Part shown: in pieces, positions 57,391 to 64,000 of the stretch
Layout: every line of letters begins with the position of its first letter
How positions within the stretch are numbered: position 1 is the stretch's first letter
Assembly (NCBI RefSeq): GCF_010894455.1
Contig: NZ_JAAIXY010000009.1
Span: forward strand, 366,584-430,583
Length of the DNA stretch: 64,000 nucleotides
Direction of reading: 5' to 3'
Source of the DNA: Myxococcus eversor
GTDB taxonomy: Bacteria > Myxococcota > Myxococcia > Myxococcales > Myxococcaceae
Notes under the pieces: generated by a model
What the model saw: only the letters and a program-made list of their open reading frames with translations
What the model was told of the DNA's origin: nothing
Database searches by the model: none
Program-made: the position numbers and the translations under genes

Positions 57391-59799
57391 ATGCACGCCT
57401 ACGCCGCTGAGTTGTCGCAGGAGCTGGGCCTCCGGCCCGAGCAGGTGGACCGCACCCTGGCGCTGAACGCCGACGGAGCCACCGTTCCCTTCATCGCGCG
57501 CTATCGCAAGGAAGTCACGGGAGGCCTGGACGAAGTCCAAATCCAGACCATCCTCGACAAGACCTCCGAGCGCACCGAGCTGGACTCGCGCCGCGACACG
57601 ATTCTCCGCTCGGTGGAGGAGCAGGGAAAGCTGACGCCGGAGCTGGCGAAGGCGCTGAAGGCGGCGAAGACGCGCACCGAGCTGGAGGACCTGTACCTCC
57701 CGTACAAGCCCAAGCGCCGCACGCGTGCGGCAATCGCCCGGGAGCGCGGGCTGGAGCCCTTGGCGGACCTCCTGTGGAAGCAGGAGGCGAAGCGGGGCGA
57801 GGACGCGGACGCGAAGGTGCGTCCCTTCGTCAACGCCGAGAAGGAGGTGCCGGACCTGGCGGCGGCGCTGGCGGGCGCGCGCGACATCTGCGCGGAGCGG
57901 GTGAGCGAGGACGCGGGCCTGCGCCGGGCGACGCGTGAGGTGTGCGCGAAGCGGGGCACGCTGCGCTCGGACGTGGTGCCCGCGAAGAAGGGCGAGCCCA
58001 CCAAGTTCGAGAACTACTACGGCCACGAGGAGCCGCTGTCCCAGGCCCCGTCGCACCGCGTGCTGGCGCTCCTGCGCGGTGAGGAGGAGGGCGTGTTGAA
58101 GGTGAAGCTCAACATGCCGGACGACGAGGTGAAGGCGCTGCTCGGCGGGCGCGTGGTGACGAGGCCGCAGGCCCTGTTCGCCTCGGAGCTGCGCGCCGCG
58201 GTGGATGACAGTTGGGACCGGTTGCTCGGGCCGTCGCTGGAGTCGGAGCTGCGCGCGGAGCTGAAGGAGCGCGCGGACAAGGGCGCGATTGGCGTCTTCG
58301 GAGAGAACCTGCGGCACCTGTTGCTCACGGCGCCAGCGGGCGCGCGCGCGGTGCTCGCGTTGGACCCGGGCCTGCGCACGGGCACCAAGCTGGCCATGCT
58401 GGACAACACGGGCAGCGTGGCGGAGACGGTGACGCTCTATTCGGAGCGCAGCGGCGATGAGCGCGTCCGGGCGGCGAAGCTGTTGTCCGCCGTGGTGCAG
58501 AAGCACAAGCCGGAGCTCATCGCCGTCGGCAACGGGACGGGCAGCCGCGAGGCGGAGACCTTCGTGCGCGACACGCTGAAGGCGCTGGGCTCGCAGGTGC
58601 CGGTGGTGTCGGTGAGCGAGCAGGGCGCGTCCATCTACTCCGCGTCAGAGGTGGCTCGCGACGAGTTCCCGGAGCTGGACGTCAGCCTGCGCGGCGCGGT
58701 GTCCATCGGCCGGCGCTTGCAGGACCCGCTGGCGGAGCTGGTGAAGATAGACCCGAAGAGCATCGGCGTCGGGCAGTACCAGCACGACGTGGACCAGGGG
58801 CTCCTGAAGAAGAAGCTGGGCGAGGTCGTGGACTCGTGTGTGAACGCGGTGGGCGTGGATGTGAACACCGCGTCACCGCAGTTGCTGGAGCACGTGTCCG
58901 GCGTGGGGCCGTCGCTGGCGAAGAAGCTGGTGGCGCACCGGGCCTCGAAGGGGCGCTTCACCACGCGGCGGGAGCTGCTGAAGGTGAGCGGGCTGGGGCC
59001 GAAGACGTTCGAACAGGCGGCGGGCTTCCTGCGCGTGCGAGGGCCGGAGCCGCTGGACGCGAGCGCGGTGCATCCGGAGCGCTACGCGGTGGTGGAGCGC
59101 ATGGCGAAGGACCTGGGCGTGGAGGTGGGCTCGCTCGTGGGGAACGCGACGCTGGTGCGGCAAATCGACGCCAAGCGCTACCTGGGCCCGGACCTGGGCG
59201 AGATGACGCTGAAGGACATCCTCGCGGAGCTGGAGAAGCCCAGTCGGGACCCGCGCGGCGACTTCTCCGCGCCGGTGATGCGCGATGACCTGCGCACGCT
59301 GGAGGACGTGAAGGAGGGGATGGTGCTCCAGGGCGTGGTGACGAACGTCACCGCGTTCGGCGCCTTCGTCGACGTGGGCGTGCACCAGGATGGGCTCGTG
59401 CACGTGTCGCAGATTTCGACGAAGTTCGTGAAGGACCCCTCCGAGGTGGTGAAGGTGGGGGACCGGCTGACAGTGCGCGTGCTCACGGTGGATTTGCAGC
59501 GCAAGCGATTGGCGCTGTCGGTGCGCGCGGTGCAGGAGGGTGGGACGCCGCAGCCTTCGGGCCGGCCCGCCGTGGGTGGCGCGTCGGGCGCCGCAGGGCG
59601 GATGACGGCGGACCGGGGCGGCGGCGGAGCACGGCCCCCGGGCCCGGGGGGCGGTGGCAAGGTGGCTTCCGGTGCGCGTCCAGGCGGGCAGGGTGGGGGA
59701 GCTCCGTCCGGTGGGCAGCGGCCGGCCTCGGGCGGTGGCGACAAGGACAAGAAGGGCCCGGAGCCGTTCAACAACCCGTTCAAGAACCTCAAGCGCTGA
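57391..59799 (+). CDS. tex: Tex family RNA-binding transcriptional accessory protein
   Basis: 802 residues. Conserved blocks in order: N-terminal region with FIARYRKEVTGGLDEVQ, a YqgF/RNase-H-like domain with LALDPGLRTGTKLA, helix-hairpin-helix repeats (VNTASPQLLEHVSGVGPSLA), and a C-terminal S1 RNA-binding domain (LQGVVTNVTAFGAFVDVGVH). A Gly/Pro-rich tail of about 70 residues follows the S1 domain and is longer than in E. coli (773 aa). Tex binds nucleic acids and affects transcription and toxin expression in other bacteria; its exact role is unsettled. Confidence 0.96.
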   Translation: MHAYAAELSQELGLRPEQVDRTLALNADGATVPFIARYRKEVTGGLDEVQIQTILDKTSERTELDSRRDTILRSVEEQGKLTPELAKALKAAKTRTELEDLYLPYKPKRRTRAAIARERGLEPLADLLWKQEAKRGEDADAKVRPFVNAEKEVPDLAAALAGARDICAERVSEDAGLRRATREVCAKRGTLRSDVVPAKKGEPTKFENYYGHEEPLSQAPSHRVLALLRGEEEGVLKVKLNMPDDEVKALLGGRVVTRPQALFASELRAAVDDSWDRLLGPSLESELRAELKERADKGAIGVFGENLRHLLLTAPAGARAVLALDPGLRTGTKLAMLDNTGSVAETVTLYSERSGDERVRAAKLLSAVVQKHKPELIAVGNGTGSREAETFVRDTLKALGSQVPVVSVSEQGASIYSASEVARDEFPELDVSLRGAVSIGRRLQDPLAELVKIDPKSIGVGQYQHDVDQGLLKKKLGEVVDSCVNAVGVDVNTASPQLLEHVSGVGPSLAKKLVAHRASKGRFTTRRELLKVSGLGPKTFEQAAGFLRVRGPEPLDASAVHPERYAVVERMAKDLGVEVGSLVGNATLVRQIDAKRYLGPDLGEMTLKDILAELEKPSRDPRGDFSAPVMRDDLRTLEDVKEGMVLQGVVTNVTAFGAFVDVGVHQDGLVHVSQISTKFVKDPSEVVKVGDRLTVRVLTVDLQRKRLALSVRAVQEGGTPQPSGRPAVGGASGAAGRMTADRGGGGARPPGPGGGGKVASGARPGGQGGGAPSGGQRPASGGGDKDKKGPEPFNNPFKNLKR

Positions 59800-59880
59800 C
59801 CTGTCGCTGTCGCTCCGTGTCATCCGGCCCACCGCTCCGGAGGCTTGCGTTCATCCAGTTACAACTGTAAGTCGGACGCG

Positions 59881-60366
59881 ATGAGTGACCGCGCTGATAT
59901 CATCGTCGTGAGGGATGGAAAGGCCCGCGTCTTCCACCACAAGTGGGGGGCCTCGGTGCTGCGCCGGATGTTCGCGAACGGGCCCGAGGCCTCGCTCATC
60001 GAGGCTGAAGGCGGGTCGTATTCGAGGGCCGTCGACGACATCCTGGCGGGAGCCATCCTCGACATGGACCGTCGCACGCTCACCCTCATCGGGAGCACGG
60101 AGGTGATTTGCAGCGGGGGCTTCCTGGGCCCGGACCGCGAGAGCTGGGCGGCGGACGAGGTGTTGCCCTCCCTCGCGGACAACTGGCCGGGATGGACGCT
60201 CTGCTTCGAGCCGGCCGACCGTATCATCGAGCCCCTGGTCGCCCTCGTGCGCCACCTGGGCGTGGCCGTGGCCGCGTCGAAGGACCCCTACGTGGAACCC
60301 GGGCACTTCGAGGACCCGCGCTGGCGTCAGCTGACCTACCGGCTCGAGGTTCCGCCGAAGTCCTGA
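59881..60366 (+). CDS. Protein of unknown function
   Basis: 161 residues from ATG 59881 (MSDRADIIVVRDGKARVFHHKWG as its opening character, HHKWG being notable). Two-part appearance: a beta-rich N-terminal half with LDMDRRTLTLIGSTE, and a C-terminal half containing FEDPRWRQLTYRL. No signal peptide, no known motif. It is convergent with the VCBS repeat gene (59 bp between stops). Confidence 0.6.
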   Translation: MSDRADIIVVRDGKARVFHHKWGASVLRRMFANGPEASLIEAEGGSYSRAVDDILAGAILDMDRRTLTLIGSTEVICSGGFLGPDRESWAADEVLPSLADNWPGWTLCFEPADRIIEPLVALVRHLGVAVAASKDPYVEPGHFEDPRWRQLTYRLEVPPKS

Positions 60367-60425
60367 GTCACTCGTGAGGTGGAGCCGGGGCCTGGAAGCG
60401 GCCCTCGGCTCCGGGTGCTCCTGGC

Positions 60426-61886
60426 TCAGTAGTTGGCGAAGACGTTCGACATCAAATACATGCGCATGTCCGTGGTGGAGCAGAACGTGCGGCGCGCGAC
60501 GAGGTACTTGGGCTGCCCGGCGACGGCCTTCACCAGCGAGTAGCTGGCGTTGCTCCCGCCGTTGTTCGCGAGCGGCCAGTCCCCGATGAAGGGCACCGCG
60601 GGGCTGAAGTTGTGGTTCGACCAGCGCCAGGCGAAGTTGGAGCCGGCCCAGTCCTCGGTGGTGGCATAGTTGGCGGAAGGGCCGTTCTGGATGAAGAACC
60701 ACTCGTCCTTGTTGTCCACGTAGTCGATGTTGCCCACCAGCAGCGCGTCACCTGCGCCCTGGGGGTAGCCCATCCCTCCGATGTGGTTGGCGCCGTAGGT
60801 GCTCCAGCCCCACGCGAAGTCGTTGTTCGTGTAGTGGAAGTTCGTCGCCCAGCCGCTGAGCCCCAGCAACTCCTCCTTGCCGTCACCGTTGGTGTCGCCG
60901 CCGTTGCGCAGGTTGCCGCGGTAGCCGTACATGCCGTGCGCCGTGTTGCCCTGGGTGCTCCAGAGCCAGTCCCAGCCCGTGCCCGCCGTGTTGAAGCGGA
61001 ACATGGTGATCCACCCGCTCGCGCTCACGCCGACAAGTTCGTCCTTGGTGGGGGGCGTGCTCGCCGAGTCGAAGTTGCCGGAGACGAGGTACCCACCGTT
61101 GGCGTGCGCGAAGACCTGGTCGGACGTGTTGCCGTAGGTGCTCCAGCCCCAGTTCCAGTTGCCGTTGTCGAAGTGGAACATCGTCACCCAGCCGGAGACA
61201 CCCAGCGCCTCATCCTTGCCGTCCCCGTCGAAGTCGCCGATGACCAGGTTGTTGCGGTAGTCGTAGATGCCGCCGCCGGCGCTGGTCGAGCCGTAGTTGC
61301 TCCAGCCCCACGCCCAATCATTGTTGCGGTAGTGGAACAGGGTCATCCAGCCGCTGGCGGACACGCCGAGGATGTCCTCGGCGCCATCACCGTCGAAGTC
61401 GCCGATGTAGTGCCGGGCATAACCCGCGGGCCCCGCCTGGTTCGCCGCCGTCCAGACCTTCTGCCAGCCAGCGCTCTGACCGTTGACGGAGGCCGTGGTG
61501 GTGCTCACGTCCACCAACTGGCCCAGGATGTTGTAGATGCGGAACGTCACCGTGACGGTCTGCCCCGGCGTGAGACCCGAGGGAATGATGCCGCTGAAGG
61601 TGACCTGCCGCGAGCCGCTGATGGGCTGGTAGGCGCCAATGGCGAGTCCATCCCAGGAGCCCTGGAGATTCTGGATGGCGAAGGGGCCGGACTGCGACAC
61701 CGTCATCATGTAGTTGCCGGTGGCGAGCGTGTTCGAGGAGGTCCCGCTGTAGTTCACGAAGCTCTGGCCGGAGTTCGCCAGGGTTCCCGTACAGAACGAC
61801 ACCACCGCGGCCAGCGAGACATTCGGAAGCGCGAGAACGAGCGCGAGCAAGGACAACCGGAGCAGCGGAGGGGCAAGCCGTTTCAT
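60426..61886 (-). CDS. Secreted FG-GAP/VCBS repeat protein
   Basis: 486 residues. A signal peptide (LRLSLLALVLALPNVSLA) begins at ATG 61886. After an N-terminal beta domain (about 25-155) five repeats of about 60-70 residues follow, each with an Asp-rich calcium loop (DFDGDGAED, DFDGDGKDE, DTNGDGKEE, and the divergent DSASTPPTKDE and DYVDNKDE), then a GWxTMFHYxNxxWxWGWSxYG pattern. The family is secreted and often binds cell surfaces or polymers, but the aromatic repeat unit is unusual. GAGG lies upstream of the start. Confidence 0.85.
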   Translation of the reverse strand: MKRLAPPLLRLSLLALVLALPNVSLAAVVSFCTGTLANSGQSFVNYSGTSSNTLATGNYMMTVSQSGPFAIQNLQGSWDGLAIGAYQPISGSRQVTFSGIIPSGLTPGQTVTVTFRIYNILGQLVDVSTTTASVNGQSAGWQKVWTAANQAGPAGYARHYIGDFDGDGAEDILGVSASGWMTLFHYRNNDWAWGWSNYGSTSAGGGIYDYRNNLVIGDFDGDGKDEALGVSGWVTMFHFDNGNWNWGWSTYGNTSDQVFAHANGGYLVSGNFDSASTPPTKDELVGVSASGWITMFRFNTAGTGWDWLWSTQGNTAHGMYGYRGNLRNGGDTNGDGKEELLGLSGWATNFHYTNNDFAWGWSTYGANHIGGMGYPQGAGDALLVGNIDYVDNKDEWFFIQNGPSANYATTEDWAGSNFAWRWSNHNFSPAVPFIGDWPLANNGGSNASYSLVKAVAGQPKYLVARRTFCSTTDMRMYLMSNVFANY

Positions 61887-62331
61887 GGGAGCCTCGAGGG
61901 GAGGCCCGCGCGAGGGTGCACGGGTGGTCGTCTGTCCAAGCACTCCGTGTGCCATGTCAGACATGCCTGGAGTGTCGGTCCTCAGCCCGCGTACTGTTGT
62001 CACCTTCGCGGATACACAACCTGGTTGCTTGTAGCGAAGCCCGTTACAAGGAGTCCGAGGGCTGTCGCCGTGTCATGCGATTGTGACATGACGCCACCGC
62101 TCCACGACCAACGCCCCGCCGGTGTATGCCTTGGCGGGGCGTCGTGTCTGCTCATGCGTGAGGCGTCAACGGTTGACGCCAGGTAGGTGCGAGTCCATGG
62201 GATGGAAGTGCGAGGCCCGCAATGACTGACGGCTGGTTCATGGCCGCAGTGCGGCAAAAGCCGAGTCGTGGTCAATGCAGGCCTGGTCGGCGCAAGGGGC
62301 CACGTGGGCGGCCCGCGTCACGCCTTCCGCG
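61887..62331. other. Long intergenic region with inverted repeats
   Basis: 445 bp upstream of the VCBS gene and downstream of the TPR gene, both minus strand. CATGTC-A-GACATG (61953-61965) lies within outer arms CACTCC/GGAGTG (61941-61946, 61969-61974). GTCATG/CATGAC (62072-62077, 62087-62092) repeats the CATGTCA/TGACATG theme. A perfect 10-bp hairpin ACGCCCCGCC/GGCGGGGCGT (62111-62120, 62133-62142) follows, with TCGTGTCT on its plus-strand side. A short minus-strand frame (62000-62275) lacks coding character. I see no other gene. Confidence 0.55.
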
Positions 62332-63450
62332 TCAATCGAGCGGGAACTCGCGCACTTCCTCCGCGAGCCGTTGGATGCGCGCGAGTCGCCGTGCGTAGCG
62401 GTCCGTGCCGTTGCGCGTGTCGAAGCGGGTGGCGATGTCCCTGGCCTGCTTGAGCATCCACGCGTGCAGGGCCTTCACTTCATAGCCGCCGTCGGCGCGG
62501 TGCTCGGGGAAGGCCTTGGTCAGCCGCAGGCTCACCACGTCCCGGTCTCCCGCGGCCTTGACGCGCTCCAGCAGGAACGTGGCTGCCACGAGGAAGACGA
62601 AGCGGTCGTTGAAGCTCCCGTGGTCCAGCGTCCACTCCAGGTGCTTCTCCAGCAGGGCCAGTCCGCGCGCCAGGTTGCCCGTCAGCGCGAGGAACTCGAT
62701 GTGGTCACCCATGGTGGCCAGGAAGTCGCGGTTCTTCGACGTCAGGCCGTAGCCCCGGCGGTGCATCTCCGCCGCCCGCTCCAGCTCGCCCAGCTTGAAC
62801 AGCGGATACAGCAGCGTGCCCAGCGTCAGGTGCGGAATCTCCGCGCACCGCACCCGCCCCTCCAGGATGGGCTTCGCCTTGCGCAGCGCCTGCTCCCACT
62901 CGCCCTGCTCGACGTGGTGGTCCAGCTCGTCATCCAGCTCGCACGCGCGGCAGTCCGTCAGGTGGTCCCGGGGCGCCGCGAGCCAGGCGGCCCACAGCCG
63001 GTCCACCTCCGCCGCGTCGTCGCCCATGTCCCGCGCCGTCTGGTAGCGCAGCTTCAGCGCCGAGCGCTTGCCGGCATCCACCTTGGTGAAGCACTGCTCG
63101 ATGTCGTCGAGCGCGTCGGTGATTTGCTTGCGGGAGATGTGGGGGAACTCCTTGATGCGCCCCACCACCCACTTCTGCTTCCAGAGCAGGCCCTCCGGCT
63201 CGAAGCGCTCCGGGTCCTTCTTCTGCTGGCCCCGGCACCACGCGAAGGCCACCAGGGCCTTGTCCGGGTAGCCCCCGAAGGTCGCCGCGTCGATGAGGTC
63301 GTCGCGGAGCTGATAGCCCAGGTCCACGTCTCCGTGGGAGTCGGCCATCCGCACCGCCTCTTCCAGGAGCTTCACCTTGCTCTCGCTGGACTTCTGCTTG
63401 CCCGCGCGGTCCCACAGCGCCTGGGCCTCCTCGCGCCAGTCCCCGGCCAT
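62332..63450 (-). CDS. TPR-like helical protein
   Basis: 372 residues, all helical in appearance with repeat-like segments (DWREEAQALWDRAGKQK, LGELERAAEMHRRGYGL, TGNLARGLALLEKHLEW) and a single CRAC motif (DCRACELDDELD). The ATG overlaps the upstream stop in ATGA. In actinobacteria a TPR protein follows the small HSP90-family gene in the same way, from memory. It may be a chaperone partner. Confidence 0.7.
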   Translation of the reverse strand: MAGDWREEAQALWDRAGKQKSSESKVKLLEEAVRMADSHGDVDLGYQLRDDLIDAATFGGYPDKALVAFAWCRGQQKKDPERFEPEGLLWKQKWVVGRIKEFPHISRKQITDALDDIEQCFTKVDAGKRSALKLRYQTARDMGDDAAEVDRLWAAWLAAPRDHLTDCRACELDDELDHHVEQGEWEQALRKAKPILEGRVRCAEIPHLTLGTLLYPLFKLGELERAAEMHRRGYGLTSKNRDFLATMGDHIEFLALTGNLARGLALLEKHLEWTLDHGSFNDRFVFLVAATFLLERVKAAGDRDVVSLRLTKAFPEHRADGGYEVKALHAWMLKQARDIATRFDTRNGTDRYARRLARIQRLAEEVREFPLD

Positions 63451-64000
63451 CAGTGCAGCCCTCCGGAGCCCACGCCCCCGTCATTCTCTCCGCCGCCCGA
63501 GCCTCCCGTGCCGAGCTGCGCGGAGATGAGCCCCAGGAGCCCCTGGTTGAGCAGCGTCATCTCCTGCGCGTTCAGCGGGTGCTGACCCAGGAGCAACGCC
63601 TGCACGTAGAGCATCTCCACCGACAGCTTCATCAGGGTCCGGTCCGTCACCGCCGCCAGCCGCCGCACCACCGGGTTGTGCAGGTTGAAGCACAACTGCG
63701 CCGGCTCGCCGCCCGCCGCCGCCATGACGCCCTCCAGCACGCTGGCGTAGAGGTCGTCGGATTCGTCCCGCGCGCGCTCGGCGTCACGTCGGAAGGAGCC
63801 CTCCTCGTCCGCGCTGTAGAGCGTGGGCACCTCCGCCGGGAAGAACTTCTTCACCACCACGCCGCAGTGGAACGGGGCCAGCACCTGCTCGGCCATGCGC
63901 GACAGCGGGAAGACCGCGTCGCGCTCGTCCATCGACAGCTCCTCGAAGCTCTGCGGCAGGTCCGCCGCGGAGAAGGGCTCCACCTGCGCGCCCTCCACCA
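63450..64000 (-). CDS. HSP90-family (HtpG-like) protein, C-terminal part; 5' end outside the window
   Basis: At least 182 residues up to the right edge; the true start lies beyond it. The tail CFNLHNPVVRRLAAVTDRTLMKLSVEMLYVQALLLGQHPLN (described here through NPVVRRLA and VQALLLGQHPL) resembles the C-terminus of the short HSP90-family proteins paired with TPR genes in actinobacteria. The end is a Gly-rich tail (GTGGSGGGENDGGVGSGG). The ATPase domain is not visible, so the call is provisional. Confidence 0.6.
   Translation of the reverse strand, partial: VEGAQVEPFSAADLPQSFEELSMDERDAVFPLSRMAEQVLAPFHCGVVVKKFFPAEVPTLYSADEEGSFRRDAERARDESDDLYASVLEGVMAAAGGEPAQLCFNLHNPVVRRLAAVTDRTLMKLSVEMLYVQALLLGQHPLNAQEMTLLNQGLLGLISAQLGTGGSGGGENDGGVGSGGLH

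Noticed and set aside
62000-62275. 91-codon minus-strand frame upstream of the VCBS gene
   Set aside because: No ribosome binding site, atypical composition, and it spans palindromes that look regulatory.

Overview
The window is GC-rich DNA from a deltaproteobacterium of the myxobacterial type, most likely Myxococcaceae (Myxococcus, Corallococcus or Pyxidicoccus). This rests on protein character: a mixed NRPS/PKS locus, a PilY1/minor-pilin cluster, a DUF3106-type sigma-factor operon, long HflX, and a LexA box upstream of recA that fits the motif I remember for Myxococcus xanthus. I see no rRNA, tRNA, CRISPR array or insertion sequence.

Layout. Bases 1-13,686 are the right end of a natural-product cluster. 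An NRPS enters from the left edge (C-PCP, C-PCP, C-A-PCP, two of its modules lacking adenylation domains). It converges on a KS-AT-ACP-TE polyketide synthase, which is divergent from a C-A-PCP-TE NRPS. From 13.7 to 26.3 kb come housekeeping and stress genes: a membrane-anchored winged-helix protein, hflX, proB, a secreted protein, a PafB/PafC-like pair of WYL regulators followed by an FHA-domain membrane protein, a cardiolipin-synthase-like phospholipase D protein, aconitase, and a small HD alarmone hydrolase. From 26.4 to 32.9 kb lies a tightly overlapping pilY1-pilV-pilW-pilX operon. From 33.1 to 43.7 kb are an ArfB-like ribosome-rescue hydrolase, yceI and pirin, a lipoprotein, a von Willebrand A protein, an ABC-2 transporter, a response regulator, small unknown genes and an M3 peptidase.

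From 43.8 to 50.2 kb are tatD-like and gamma-glutamyltransferase genes, then glmU and glmS, which together make UDP-GlcNAc. From 50.3 to 52.2 kb a four-gene overlapping operon encodes an ECF sigma factor, a zinc-finger anti-sigma factor, a DUF3106-like helical periplasmic protein and a small acidic-tailed protein. The right end holds recA, a PhoD-type alkaline phosphatase, a GNAT acetyltransferase, tex, an unknown gene, a secreted FG-GAP/VCBS repeat protein, a TPR-like protein, and the C-terminus of an HSP90-family protein running off the right edge.

The most interesting signal is regulatory. Upstream of recA a sequence resembling the actinobacterial PafBC-type (LexA-independent) damage promoter sits directly before a full match to the remembered M. 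xanthus LexA box, and the same window encodes a PafB/PafC-like pair. This suggests two-input damage control of recA. Other points are an exactly periodic (1,689 bp) duplication of A-less NRPS modules, a possible JAMM-like domain at the front of HflX, a calcium-loop motif in a minor pilin, and a pilin cluster without an obvious FimU.
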